DNA from: Microthrixaceae bacterium
Lineage (GTDB): Bacteria; Actinomycetota; Acidimicrobiia; Acidimicrobiales; Microtrichaceae
Assembly (NCBI GenBank): GCA_023957995.1
Contig: JAMLGK010000008.1
Coordinates: forward strand, 62,001-126,000
Reading direction: 5' to 3'
DNA: 64,000 nt
The notes under the pieces were generated by a model. It did no database searches. It saw only the letters and a list, made by a program, of their open reading frames with translations, and had not been told where the DNA came from. A program made the translations under genes and the position numbers. Shown here piece after piece: positions 1-8,951 of the stretch (positions are counted from its first letter, which is position 1; each line of letters opens with the position of its first letter).

Positions 1-30
1 TCCTTCGATGATGCTCACTGCTGGTTACCC

Positions 31-56
31 CTGATTCTGGATGCTGATTCTGGATG
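31..56. repeat. 13-bp tandem direct repeat, two copies
   Basis: The unit ctgattctggatg occurs twice head to tail (31-43 and 44-56). It lies in the short non-coding end of the window beyond the stop of the acyltransferase gene, and no gene is seen in bases 1-116. Other short tandem repeats in this window sit on stop codons, so this one may mark the end of a gene to the left that is out of view (inference). Confidence 0.7.
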
Positions 57-116
57 TTTGTGTGAACGGCACTACTTGTGAACCCTCCATTGTCCTACAC
101 GGTCCGACCTGCCGGC

Positions 117-2012
117 TCACAGTGCGTCCGCGATGGCCGTGGCGTACGCCAACTGTCCGGCGGGCCTGAGATGGGTGCCATCGGCCACGAACCACTCCGG
201 ATGGGAGCTGGCCATCGAATGCCAGTCGACCAGCACGACGTTGTCGTGCCTGGCCGCCACGCGGGCGGTGCGCTCGTTGGAGATCGCCTCCCATGGCCGT
301 TCCACCTTGGCATTGACCAGGATCACCTTGCGGTCACCGAAGGACTCCACCATCGCCTCGATGCGGTCCTCGCGGGCGATGCCGTTGTTGCCGGCCTGCA
401 CGATCGCCGGTCCGGGCATGTTTCCGGAGGTTGCGTACCAGGTGGCTGCGTCCGCGATGTCGTCGAACTGGCGGGACACCTTGGCGTCCACCCGGATCCC
501 GGGCATCACCTGGTACATGGCGCCGGCGGCACCGAGCATCACGGAATCACCCACCGCCACGGCGTCTGTGGGTGTGACCGAGGGATCCGCGGGTGCTGTC
601 GTGGCGGTGGTGGTCGTGGCGTCGCTGCCGCTGGCGGGGTCCGCGACGACGGTGGTGGAGGAGGTCGAGACGGACGGATCGAGATCGGTCGCCGCGTCCG
701 GAACGGTATCCACCAGGTTGGCGGGATCCACGTCGTCGAGACCGATGGCACCTGCGGCCTCGAGCTCGAGCTTTCCGCGGTCGGGATCGCTGGCCGCCGA
801 GACCAGTCCGAAGCCCACCAGGAACACTGCGGCACCCAGCGCTCCGATGCGGATGAGTGCGGCCTGCTGGATCTTCGCCCGGTCACCGCCGCGGCTGTCC
901 TTCCACCGCTGGTGGTAGCGACCGATGGCGCCGGTGCGGATCGGCTGTTCGATGAAGTGGTACGACAGCTCTGCTGCGGCCAGGGTGAGCCCGATCCGCA
1001 GCACGAACAACGGCCACCCCGTGAGCGGGACGTCCAGTTCGGGCCGGGTGAAGATGAAGATCGGCCAGTGCCAGAGGTAGATCGAGTAGGACCGCACGCC
1101 GATCCACACCAGAGGGGGCAGCGCCAAGACCTTCGAGATGCTCGCCGATGGGTGTACGAGAACTGCGATCAACACGATGCAGACGATGTCGAGCAGCAGG
1201 AATCCACCGCGGTAGACGAAGGGGTCGAACTCGTTGACCCGGGCGAAGAACCAGCCCAACAGCACCAGTGCCAGCACCCCGACGGTGTTGAGAACCGGCC
1301 CGGCCGCCCTCGACGGCTTGCCACGGGAGCGCCAGGGGGTCCAGACCACCGCCAGCATGGCGCCCAGCAGAAGTCCCGAGAGGCGGGTGTCGGTGCCGTA
1401 GTAGACCCGGGAGGGATCCTCGTACGGCACGTACAGGACCGCCATCCACACCGCCGAGGCGATCGCCACCGCCAGCAGCACATTGCGGGTGGCATTGCGC
1501 CCCGCCCGCGAGATCAGCCACACGAACAGCGCCGGGAAGATGATGTAGAACTGCTCCTCGACGGCCAGGGACCAGAGATGGCGCAGCACCGGGGGTCGAC
1601 CGGCCTGGGCGAAGTAGCTCTCGTTGAGGAAGATCTGCCACCAGTTGCTCACGTAGAACAACGCGGCGAGCACATCGCCGCCCAGGCGCCCAGCGGCGTC
1701 GCGGTAGAACAGCAGGGTGATCGCCGGCACCACCAGGAGCAGCACGTACAACGCCGGCAGCAACCTGCGCCCCCGGCGGGTCCAGAATCCCCGGAGTGAG
1801 ACCGCGCCGTTGTGGTGGCGCTCCTCGACGAGCAGGGCGGTTATGAGGAAGCCCGAGACGACGAAGAACACCTCGACACCGAGGAAGCCACCCGGGATCC
1901 ACTCGAGATCCATGTGGTACAGGAGCACCGCGGCGACCGAGATGGCGCGCAGCGCGTCGAGCGACGGCTGGTAGCCGAGCTTGTCGCCCGAGCGCGCGGA
2001 AGTGCTCACCAT
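117..2012 (-). CDS. Membrane acyltransferase 3 family protein with C-terminal SGNH domain (OafA/YrhL-like)
   Basis: This 631-residue protein is predicted to move acyl groups, typically acetyl, across the membrane onto surface sugars or glycolipids. The N-terminal two thirds is a multi-pass acyltransferase-3 domain that opens with a conserved pattern ending in LLYHM near residue 25, containing the family's His. A Ser/Thr/Asp-rich linker leads to an SGNH hydrolase-like domain with GDS near residue 488 and DGTH near 611, the usual Ser and Asp-His positions. The start chosen is the ATG at 2012, not a longer in-frame option that would overlap the upstream inositol synthase gene. A CAGAAT box ends 6 bases before it. 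The acceptor substrate cannot be read from sequence; the polysaccharide genes 10 kb away are candidates. Confidence 0.88.
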   Translation of the reverse strand: MVSTSARSGDKLGYQPSLDALRAISVAAVLLYHMDLEWIPGGFLGVEVFFVVSGFLITALLVEERHHNGAVSLRGFWTRRGRRLLPALYVLLLVVPAITLLFYRDAAGRLGGDVLAALFYVSNWWQIFLNESYFAQAGRPPVLRHLWSLAVEEQFYIIFPALFVWLISRAGRNATRNVLLAVAIASAVWMAVLYVPYEDPSRVYYGTDTRLSGLLLGAMLAVVWTPWRSRGKPSRAAGPVLNTVGVLALVLLGWFFARVNEFDPFVYRGGFLLLDIVCIVLIAVLVHPSASISKVLALPPLVWIGVRSYSIYLWHWPIFIFTRPELDVPLTGWPLFVLRIGLTLAAAELSYHFIEQPIRTGAIGRYHQRWKDSRGGDRAKIQQAALIRIGALGAAVFLVGFGLVSAASDPDRGKLELEAAGAIGLDDVDPANLVDTVPDAATDLDPSVSTSSTTVVADPASGSDATTTTATTAPADPSVTPTDAVAVGDSVMLGAAGAMYQVMPGIRVDAKVSRQFDDIADAATWYATSGNMPGPAIVQAGNNGIAREDRIEAMVESFGDRKVILVNAKVERPWEAISNERTARVAARHDNVVLVDWHSMASSHPEWFVADGTHLRPAGQLAYATAIADAL

Positions 2013-2018
2013 CGCACC

Positions 2019-2024
2019 ATTCTG
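2019..2024 (-). promoter_or_regulatory. -10-like box, candidate leaderless promoter of acyltransferase
   Basis: CAGAAT on the minus strand is followed by 6 bases and then the ATG at 2012. There is no Shine-Dalgarno. The spacing is the same as in other start regions of this window; the hexamer is a weak match to TANNNT. Confidence 0.35.
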
Positions 2025-2076
2025 ACCAACGGGGGCACCCCTCGGGGGTACCCCGGGAAGTGGGATTTCTGTGGGG

Positions 2077-3381
2077 TCAGCCGGCCTCGCTGTGGGTGAC
2101 CGGCTGTTCACCCATCCACTCGCGCAGCGTGTTCTTCAACTTCGTCTGTTGGATGAAAATGTCGTGTTCGGCCGGGGTCACCCCATCGGTGTGGGGGGAC
2201 TTCCAGTAGAAGCTCAGCCACTCCTGGTTGCCCGACTGCCCGGCGCGCTGGGCCAGGTCCAGGAAGAGGGCGAGGTCCAGCACGATCGGTGCGGCCAGGA
2301 TCGAGTCGCGGCACAGGAAGTCGACCTTGATCTGCATCGGATAACCCATCCAGCCGAAGATGTCGATGGCGTCCCAACCCTCCTTGTTGTCACCACGGGG
2401 CGGGTAGTAGTTGATCCGCACGACATGGTCGATGTTGCCGTAGAGCTCCGGGTAGACCTCTGGCTGGAGGATGGTGTCGAGCACGCCGAGTTTGGAGACC
2501 TCCTTGGTCTTGAAGTTCTCCGGATCGTCCAGCACCTCACCATCACGGTTGCCCAGGATGTTGGTGGAGTACCAGCCGCGCATGCCGAGCATCCGCGCCT
2601 TGAACCCCGGAGCGAGGATCGTCTTCATCAGCGTCTGGCCGGTCTTGAAGTCCTTGCCGGTGTAGGGAACGCCCTGGCGTGCGGCCAGCTCCACCATGCA
2701 GGGAAGATCGGCGGAGAGGTTGGGAGCACCATTGGCGAACGGCACCCCGCTCACCATCGCCGCGTACGCGTACAACTGGCTCGGCGAGATGTTCTCGTCG
2801 TTGGCCCGCATACCGGCTTCGAAGGATTCCACGGTCTCGTGGACCGCAGTGGCCTCCTGGTAGGCCTCGGTGGATCCGCACCAGACCATGACCAGGCGGT
2901 CGCAGCCGTTCTCGCTGCGGAACCGTTCGATGTCCGCGATGAGCTGTTCGGCGAGATCGAACATGTTCTCGCCGGTCTTGACCCTCACGCCGTCGAGCCG
3001 CTTCACCCAACGCTGGTCGAACACCGCCGACATGGCGACCACGCCCTCGAGCTCCGATGAGATGGGTGCGATGTCGGATTCCTCGAGCACACCGGCGGTC
3101 CGCGCCGCCTCCAGGGCGTTGGGGGAGATCGGGTCCCAGCCCCCGAACACCAGGTCGTCCAACTGCGCCAACGGGACGAACTCCCGTATCAGCGGATTTC
3201 GACCCTCACCTCTCGCGCCGAGCCGGATGTGGGCCATCTGGGTGAGCGAGCCGATGGGCGCTGCGAGGCCCTTCCGGGCGGCGATCACGCCGGCGTAGGC
3301 GGTGGAAGCGACAGCTCCCATTCCGGGGGTGAGGATGCCGAGGCGACCGGTCGCCTCGGCGATGTTCAGGGGTTCAGGCAT
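2077..3381 (-). CDS. ino1: Inositol-3-phosphate synthase (myo-inositol-1-phosphate synthase)
   Basis: Converts glucose 6-phosphate to 1L-myo-inositol 1-phosphate using NAD, the entry step for phosphatidylinositol and, in many actinobacteria, mycothiol. The 434-residue length suits the family. It has an N-terminal Rossmann motif GMGAVAST (residues 20-27), a FANGAPNLSADLP block near 215 and a central catalytic region running through KTGQTLMKT. The ATG at 3381 is preceded by TAGTCT and a 6-base gap, so the mRNA is probably leaderless. That -10 box overlaps the TAG stop of the upstream lipoprotein gene, so the two genes may be read from separate promoters despite their 9-base gap. Confidence 0.93.
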   Translation of the reverse strand: MPEPLNIAEATGRLGILTPGMGAVASTAYAGVIAARKGLAAPIGSLTQMAHIRLGARGEGRNPLIREFVPLAQLDDLVFGGWDPISPNALEAARTAGVLEESDIAPISSELEGVVAMSAVFDQRWVKRLDGVRVKTGENMFDLAEQLIADIERFRSENGCDRLVMVWCGSTEAYQEATAVHETVESFEAGMRANDENISPSQLYAYAAMVSGVPFANGAPNLSADLPCMVELAARQGVPYTGKDFKTGQTLMKTILAPGFKARMLGMRGWYSTNILGNRDGEVLDDPENFKTKEVSKLGVLDTILQPEVYPELYGNIDHVVRINYYPPRGDNKEGWDAIDIFGWMGYPMQIKVDFLCRDSILAAPIVLDLALFLDLAQRAGQSGNQEWLSFYWKSPHTDGVTPAEHDIFIQQTKLKNTLREWMGEQPVTHSEAG

Positions 3382-3387
3382 GTTCGC

Positions 3388-3393
3388 AGACTA
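3388..3393 (-). promoter_or_regulatory. -10 box TAGTCT for ino1, overlapping a stop codon
   Basis: Minus-strand TAGTCT ends 6 bases before the ino1 ATG. Its first three bases are the TAG stop codon of the upstream lipoprotein gene, so one triplet appears to serve both roles. Confidence 0.5.
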
Positions 3394-4422
3394 TTGCGTC
3401 GGCGCACCCGGAGCCTCGGGCCGACCAACCGTGGCGGTCAGCGTCGGTGCCACCGGCTGCCCGGTCGGGCCCGCCTGGGACTGGGTGAGCTGCAACTCCA
3501 CGCCCGCTCCGTAGCGGGGGTTCACCTCGGTACCCCTGGCGATCCTGACGGCGAGCAGCGACTGGGCCACCTCGCTCGCGAGCTCGTCGCTCACGTCTTC
3601 GAAGGAGAGTTCCTCGCGAGACCGTACGACGGCGAACACCACGACGGTCTGGCCACCCTGGGTCACCTCGACGGGTCCGATGAGCGAACCGGTGGACGCA
3701 TCGTCGATGACGGCGCCGAGCTCCGGTGGGAGGCCGGCGAGGTCGGCACCGGTGGCGCACTGCTGTGTCGAATCCAGTGCCAGCTGGATTCCGGGCACCT
3801 CGTCGGGCAGGTCCAGCACCTCGCTGCCGCCGTCCAACGCGCTGCTCGCATCCTGGGCCACCTCGGGTGGGCCACCGACCATGTCCAGGCAAGTTCGCTC
3901 CCAACGGCCCGACTCCGCGGTCGAGTCATAGGCGAAGCGGAGGTCGTCCTCGGTCGGTTCACCGAAGCTGGAACCGGCCGATGCGACCGCCTGATCGGCG
4001 ACGACGAGTCTCGCCAGCACATCGCGGGCCTGGTCGCTCAGGTCGTCCATGGTGAAGGTGTATCCCTGACCCCGCAGACCGTCGATGGTCTGTGACAGCA
4101 GTGCTTCGTCGGGCTCGACGGCGAGGCCCTGCTCATCGGCGACGGATGCGAGGGCCTCGCCCTGGAGCAGGAAGTCGAGCACCGACCGGGCGGTGGAACC
4201 GTTGAGGACCGCGCCGGTGTCGGATACCTGGAAGCCGATGAGCGCAGCGAACGCCTCATCGGAGGCAAGGGCATCGACCGTGGAGGCGGGGATGTCCTCT
4301 CCCTCGAAGGTCGCAGCCACGTCCGGATCAGCAATCCCACAGGAGGCTACGAGGAGCCCCACGACACACATTCCTGCGATCAGCAGCCCGCCGCGGCGCC
4401 GGGTTCGAGACGATTCCAACAT
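3391..4422 (-). CDS. Exported lipoprotein, SurA-N/parvulin-like
   Basis: A 343-residue predicted lipoprotein. The N-terminus has RTRRR, a hydrophobic stretch and a lipobox ending LVASC with the lipidated Cys at residue 28. The rest resembles the chaperone-like SurA N-terminal region of foldase lipoproteins: an ATFEGEDI-type start, helical middle and LARLVVADQAV. A parvulin-like segment follows near EVTQGGQTVVVFAVV. The canonical parvulin active-site residues are not clearly visible, so a chaperone rather than an isomerase role is possible. The gene follows mfd by about 50 bases, a neighbourhood where actinobacteria often carry such a lipoprotein. A start 12 codons further upstream is possible, but the ATG at 4422 has TAGCAT 7 bases before it. 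Confidence 0.7.
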   Translation of the reverse strand: MLESSRTRRRGGLLIAGMCVVGLLVASCGIADPDVAATFEGEDIPASTVDALASDEAFAALIGFQVSDTGAVLNGSTARSVLDFLLQGEALASVADEQGLAVEPDEALLSQTIDGLRGQGYTFTMDDLSDQARDVLARLVVADQAVASAGSSFGEPTEDDLRFAYDSTAESGRWERTCLDMVGGPPEVAQDASSALDGGSEVLDLPDEVPGIQLALDSTQQCATGADLAGLPPELGAVIDDASTGSLIGPVEVTQGGQTVVVFAVVRSREELSFEDVSDELASEVAQSLLAVRIARGTEVNPRYGAGVELQLTQSQAGPTGQPVAPTLTATVGRPEAPGAPTQ

Positions 4423-4429
4423 GGGCCCG

Positions 4430-4435
4430 ATGCTA
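4430..4435 (-). promoter_or_regulatory. -10 box TAGCAT, candidate leaderless promoter
   Basis: Minus-strand TAGCAT ends 7 bases before the ATG at 4422, with no Shine-Dalgarno between them. It decides the start of the lipoprotein gene. Confidence 0.45.
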
Positions 4436-4471
4436 GAGCTCCCGTGCTCCGCCAACACACCGGAGACGAGC

Positions 4472-7400
4472 TCAGGACGCCGACGCGTCGATGGGCATCA
4501 GCTGGTCGATCGCCGCTGCCAGCTCGACCGGGGCCGGCTCCCTTCCCGGGAGGTGGAGCTGCAGCTCCCCGCTCTGCTCCTTGTAGAACGATCCCCTGAA
4601 CAGGCGCTCGAGGCGCATCTGCTTCGACTGCGCGAGCCGCACCGGGGACATCTTGGCGATCAGTCCACCGCCCGAGATCGTCGGCGCCTTGGTCACCAGC
4701 ACCTCACCGATTCCCCGTTGCACACAGGCCGCTCGCACGCGGGCGACCGCCAACAGGTTCACCACCGGTTGCGGCACCGGACCGAAGCGGTCCGACAGCT
4801 CCGACGCGATCTCGTCCACCTCTGCGGGGTCGGTGACGGCGGCGAGTCGCCGGTAGGTGTCGAGCCGCAGGTCGTCGCGCGACATGTAGTCGGTCGGGAT
4901 CCCCGCCGAACCCGGTATCTCCACGGTCACCTCGGGCGCCGCTTCCGGTGGTCGGTCTCCGTTGAGCTCCGCTATGGCTTCGTGCACCATCTGGACGTAC
5001 AGGTCGTAGCCCACCGCCGCCACATGTCCGGTCTGGCCGGTCCCCAGGAGGTTTCCGGCACCCCGGATCTCGAGGTCGCGCATCGCGATGCGGAACCCCG
5101 AGCCCAACTCGGTCGTCTCACCGATGGTCTTCAGCCGCTCGTAGGCCTCTTCGGAGAGCTGTCGGTCCTGGGGGAAGAACAGGTAGGCGTAGGCCCGCTG
5201 CCCGGCGCGACCCACACGGCCGCGCAACTGGTGCAGCTGTCCCAGGCCCAGCAGGTCGGCCCGCTCCACGACCAGGGTGTTGACGGTGGGCATGTCGATC
5301 CCCGACTCGATGATCGTCGTGCAGACCAGCACGTCATAGAGGCCCTCCCAGAAGTCCACCACGACGCGCTCGAGGGTGCCCTCGTCCATCTGGCCGTGCG
5401 CGATGGCGATCCGGGCCTCCGGAACCAGATCCCGGATCCGCTCCGCGCGGTGCTCGATGTCGCGAACACGGTTGTGCACGTAGAAGACCTGGCCCTCCCG
5501 CAGCAGTTCGCGCCGGATCGCCTCGGCCACGGCACGGTCGTCGTACTCCCCCACATAGGTGAGGATCGGGCGACGCGCAGCGGGTGCGGTCTCGAGCAGT
5601 GACAGGTCCCTGATTCCCGTGAGGCTCATCTCGAGGGTTCGCGGGATGGGCGTTGCTGTCAGCGTCAACACGTCCACGTCGGCCTTGAGGGCCTTGATGG
5701 CCTCCTTGTGGGTCACGCCGAAGCGCTGTTCCTCGTCCACCACCAGGAGTCCCAGCGACTTGAACTCGATGTCGGCCGACAGCAGCCGGTGGGTGCCGAT
5801 GACCAGGTCCACAGAGCCGTCACGGATCCCGGCGGTCACCTTGCGGGCCTGTGCGTCGGAGAGGAATCGGCTCAGCACCTCCACCCGCACCGGGTAGCCA
5901 GAGAAGCGCTCGGCGAAGGTCTGGTGGTGCTGCTGGGCGAGCAAGGTGGTGGGCACCAGCACCGCAACCTGCTTTCCCGCCTGGATGGCCTTGAACGCAG
6001 CCCTCACCGCGACCTCGGTCTTGCCGAAGCCCACGTCCCCGCAGACGAGTCGGTCCATCGGGGTGGATGCCTCCATGTCGGCCTTCACGTCCGCAATGGC
6101 CTTCAACTGGTCCGGTGTCTCCTGGAAGGGAAACGATGCCTCCATCTCGGACTGCCAGGGCGTGTCGGGCTCGTACGCGTGGCCCTGTGCATTGAGTCGC
6201 TGCTGGTAGAGCACGACCAGTTCCTGGGCGATCTCGGCGACCGCCGAACGAACCTTGGCCTTGGTGCGGGCGAAATCGGCTCCGCCCATCTTGTTGAGTC
6301 GGGGTGTGTCACCCCCCGAGTAGAGCCGCACGGAATCGACCTGATCGGACGGTACGTAGAGACGGTCCTCACCGCGGTACTCGAGCAGCAGGTAGTCGCG
6401 TTCGGCCCCGCCCATCGAACGGGTGACCATGCCCGCAAAGCGGGCCACGCCGTGTTGTTCGTGGACCACGTAGCCGCCGACGGTCAGGTCCTCGAAGAAC
6501 TGCTGCGCGTCGCGGCGACGCTTCCGCTGGGGGCGGTGCGTGCGGCGCCGACCGGTGAGGTCCGCCTCCGAGAGCAGCGCCAGGTCTATGGCGGGGATCA
6601 CGCAGCCGGCATCGAGGGCGCTGTCGACGATCCACCCGCCGGGCTCCCGCAGTTGCCTCGACCCCGGCTCCGCTCGCTGGAAGCTGAGTCCCCGCTCCCC
6701 CAGCACGCGCGACAGCCGTTCCACCGAGGACGAACCATCGGCACAGACGACCACCCGCGAGCCGCGTTGGATCAGGTTCGCCATGTCTGCCACGACGGCG
6801 TCGGCGTCGCCGACCGCGGTGGGCCAGCTGCGGGCATCGACCGCGGTCGAGTCGGGGGATTCGGCCACCGAGGTCACCGACAGGTGATCGGCTCCGGTGT
6901 GAGCGAGGAGCCTCTCGAAGGGTAGATGGATCCGCGGCAGCTGAACCTGGGATGCGAGATCCCACGTACGCGCCAGGCTCTCGGCGAGTGATTCCTCCTC
7001 GCCGATGATGTCGGCCGCTCGGTCGCGAACCCGGCGCGGGTCCACCGACACGATCAGGGAACCGTCCGGAACGAGGTCGTACAGGACGTGCTCACGGTCG
7101 GCCAGCCACGCCGACCAGGCCTCCATGCCATCGAAGATCTCACCGTCCGCGATCCGCTGCCACTGCTCGCGGCCCCATGGCTCCGAGCCGATCAGCGACT
7201 CGGCCCGCTCACGCACCTCCGGTGTCGGCAGGAGTTCTCGGGCGGGGAACAGGTTGACCGAATCGATGGGATCGGTCGCCAGCTGATCGGCGACCGAGAA
7301 GTTCGTGAGCCGGTCCACCTCGTCGCCCCAGAGGTCGATGCGAACGGGGTGGTCGGCTGTGGCCGGGAACACGTCGACTATCGAGCCGCGCACCGCCACC

Positions 7401-7927
7401 TCGCCCCGGTGCTCCACCTGGTACTCGCGGTGGTAGCCCATGTTGACCAGATCCTCGACCAACTGTTCGCTGTAGAGCACCGAACCGGGGCGCACCTCGA
7501 TGGGCTCGGTGTCCTCCACGTGTGGGCCCAGCCGCTGGACCAGTGCACGAGCTGGGGCCACCACCACCTTCAGGGATGGATCGTGGCTGCGCAGGCGCCA
7601 CAGCGTCTCGACCCTGGCACCCATCGTCTCGACGCCCGGCGAGACGCGTTCGAACGGCAGCGTCTCCCACGCCGGGAAGACCGAAACCGAGCCCGCCGGC
7701 AGGAACTGGGCGAGGTCGCCCGCCAGGCGCTCCGCCTCGGTCGCCAGCGGCACCGCCACCACCAGTGGGGCCCCACCACGTAGATCCACCGCTGCTGCGA
7801 TCACGGCCGCCTGGGCCGCTGCGGGCACGGCCATGGTCGACTCGCCCGTCGCAACCGCCTCGGCGAGTCCCGGCACATCGCGGAGCGCGGGCAGCAGCGG
7901 GGCCAGCGGCGGTGGTTGATCGAGCAC
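4472..7927 (-). CDS. mfd: Transcription-repair coupling factor Mfd
   Basis: A DNA translocase that removes RNA polymerase stalled at lesions and recruits UvrA. From the GTG at 7927 it is 1151 residues, normal for Mfd. Domains in order: a UvrB-homology module (about 1-350), the CarD-like RNA polymerase-interacting domain beginning GGYVVHEQHG near 485, an SF2 helicase pair with Walker A GDVGFGKTE near 633, the DEEQ box VVDEEQRF and motif LRGRVGR, and the C-terminal autoinhibitory TRCF domain. A longer reading with 65 low-complexity Arg-rich residues is open upstream. It was rejected because TACCGT lies 6 bases before this GTG and the extension would run into the divergent transporter gene. Confidence 0.96.
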   Translation of the reverse strand: MLDQPPPLAPLLPALRDVPGLAEAVATGESTMAVPAAAQAAVIAAAVDLRGGAPLVVAVPLATEAERLAGDLAQFLPAGSVSVFPAWETLPFERVSPGVETMGARVETLWRLRSHDPSLKVVVAPARALVQRLGPHVEDTEPIEVRPGSVLYSEQLVEDLVNMGYHREYQVEHRGEVAVRGSIVDVFPATADHPVRIDLWGDEVDRLTNFSVADQLATDPIDSVNLFPARELLPTPEVRERAESLIGSEPWGREQWQRIADGEIFDGMEAWSAWLADREHVLYDLVPDGSLIVSVDPRRVRDRAADIIGEEESLAESLARTWDLASQVQLPRIHLPFERLLAHTGADHLSVTSVAESPDSTAVDARSWPTAVGDADAVVADMANLIQRGSRVVVCADGSSSVERLSRVLGERGLSFQRAEPGSRQLREPGGWIVDSALDAGCVIPAIDLALLSEADLTGRRRTHRPQRKRRRDAQQFFEDLTVGGYVVHEQHGVARFAGMVTRSMGGAERDYLLLEYRGEDRLYVPSDQVDSVRLYSGGDTPRLNKMGGADFARTKAKVRSAVAEIAQELVVLYQQRLNAQGHAYEPDTPWQSEMEASFPFQETPDQLKAIADVKADMEASTPMDRLVCGDVGFGKTEVAVRAAFKAIQAGKQVAVLVPTTLLAQQHHQTFAERFSGYPVRVEVLSRFLSDAQARKVTAGIRDGSVDLVIGTHRLLSADIEFKSLGLLVVDEEQRFGVTHKEAIKALKADVDVLTLTATPIPRTLEMSLTGIRDLSLLETAPAARRPILTYVGEYDDRAVAEAIRRELLREGQVFYVHNRVRDIEHRAERIRDLVPEARIAIAHGQMDEGTLERVVVDFWEGLYDVLVCTTIIESGIDMPTVNTLVVERADLLGLGQLHQLRGRVGRAGQRAYAYLFFPQDRQLSEEAYERLKTIGETTELGSGFRIAMRDLEIRGAGNLLGTGQTGHVAAVGYDLYVQMVHEAIAELNGDRPPEAAPEVTVEIPGSAGIPTDYMSRDDLRLDTYRRLAAVTDPAEVDEIASELSDRFGPVPQPVVNLLAVARVRAACVQRGIGEVLVTKAPTISGGGLIAKMSPVRLAQSKQMRLERLFRGSFYKEQSGELQLHLPGREPAPVELAAAIDQLMPIDASAS

Positions 7928-7933
7928 CGTCCG

Positions 7934-7939
7934 ACGGTA
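7934..7939 (-). promoter_or_regulatory. -10 box TACCGT, candidate leaderless promoter of mfd
   Basis: Minus-strand TACCGT, then 6 bases, then the GTG start of mfd. No Shine-Dalgarno is visible, which supports transcription starting at the start codon. Confidence 0.5.
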
Positions 7940-7954
7940 GTACCGCCCCGCGCC

Positions 7955-7984
7955 GCCCGGAATTCGCGGCCGACGATTCCGGGC
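7955..7984. promoter_or_regulatory. 9-bp perfect inverted repeat in the mfd/transporter divergent region
   Basis: GCCCGGAAT (7955-7963) and ATTCCGGGC (7976-7984) form perfect arms around a 12-base spacer. The element lies between the divergent mfd and DMT-transporter starts, so an operator or a hairpin is possible. No regulator is named by the context. Confidence 0.4.
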
Positions 7985-8013
7985 ATTGCTCCCATGGCGG
8001 GCAGAATCCACCG

Positions 8014-8886
8014 ATGTCGGTACTGCTGGCCGTGTGCGCGTCCGCCCTGTTCGGTGTGGCCGACTTCCTGGGAGGCTCATCCGCGCGGCGCATCCAGCCC
8101 ACGATCTCCTCCTTCGCATCACAGGTGGCGGGCCTCGTCGTGCTCACCACGGCGGCATTCGTCACCGGGGGCCTGCTGCTGGGCCCGGACCTCGCACTGG
8201 GCGCACTCGGGGGAGCGATCGGTGCGGTGTCCATCTGGCTCTTCTACCGGGGCCTGTCGCTGGGCGCCATGAGCGTGGTCGCCCCGGTCTCCGCTGTGAC
8301 CTCGGCGGTGGTGCCGATCCTGGTCGGCGTGGCCATCGGCGAATCACCCGCACCCGTGTCGTGGTTGGGAGTGGCTCTGGCCTTGCCCGCTGTGGTGCTG
8401 ATCTCGCGTGAGGGAACCACTGGGGCCGAGAACCGACAGGACGAACCGATCGAGGAGCGCGCAACTCCATCGTCCAACCGGGCCGGTGTGACAGCGGGCC
8501 TGCTGGCGGGGGCCGGATTCGGGGCGTTCGTCACGCTGCTCACCCGTACCAGCAGCGAGTCCGGTATCTGGCCCCTGGTCTCGGCGCGCGCTGTGGCCTC
8601 CCTACTGACCCTCGGTGCCATGGCGGCCACGGGACTGATCTGGAAGATCTCCCGCGGGCGTGGCCTGAACCTGGCCCTGGGTGCAGGGGTCCTCGATGCG
8701 ACCTCCAACGTCCTGATCCTGGAAGCCGGCAGGCGCGGACTGCTGGTGCTGGTCGGGGTGATCGGATCGCTCTACCCCGCCACCACGGTGTTGTTGGCAC
8801 GGGTGGTGCTCGCCGAGAAGCTGCAGCGGCACCAGGTGTTGGGGTTGGCGCTCGCGGTCGTGGCGATCGTGCTCGTCGCGCTCTGA
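8014..8886 (+). CDS. EamA/DMT-superfamily transporter
   Basis: A 290-residue integral membrane protein made of two EamA-like halves of about five transmembrane helices each, separated by a polar loop around residue 140-155 (TTGAENRQDEP region). Such proteins export or import small metabolites; the substrate cannot be told. The first half begins SALFGVADFLGGSSAR, and the second ends with SLYPATTVLLARVVLAEKLQ, a typical DMT signature where the final helices begin. The ATG at 8014 has a CAGAAT box 6 bases upstream, like other leaderless starts here. The gene is divergent from mfd and convergent with pth. Confidence 0.8.
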   Translation: MSVLLAVCASALFGVADFLGGSSARRIQPTISSFASQVAGLVVLTTAAFVTGGLLLGPDLALGALGGAIGAVSIWLFYRGLSLGAMSVVAPVSAVTSAVVPILVGVAIGESPAPVSWLGVALALPAVVLISREGTTGAENRQDEPIEERATPSSNRAGVTAGLLAGAGFGAFVTLLTRTSSESGIWPLVSARAVASLLTLGAMAATGLIWKISRGRGLNLALGAGVLDATSNVLILEAGRRGLLVLVGVIGSLYPATTVLLARVVLAEKLQRHQVLGLALAVVAIVLVAL

Positions 8887-8906
8887 TCCGCACGGCTGCT
8901 CGCACA

Positions 8907-8951
8907 GGCGAACTCAGCGACGGCGAACTCAGCGACGGCGGACTCAGCGAC
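8907..8951. repeat. 15-bp tandem repeat (3 copies) spanning the pth stop codon
   Basis: Units ggcgaactcagcgac (8907-8921, 8922-8936) and ggcggactcagcgac (8937-8951). The tca inside each unit is the complement of TGA. The third copy supplies the real pth stop, and because 15 is a multiple of three the other two provide in-frame spare stops. Confidence 0.85.

Noticed and set aside
78-1799. 573-codon open frame opposite the acyltransferase gene
   Set aside because: Composition is that of a high-GC antisense shadow (Arg/Gly/His/Pro-rich, no family motif), while the minus strand encodes a clear acyltransferase with an SGNH domain.
4472-8122. Longer Mfd with 65 extra N-terminal residues
   Set aside because: The extension is Arg/Pro-rich without similarity to Mfd, overlaps the divergent transporter gene, and the GTG at 7927 has a -10 box at the local standard spacing.
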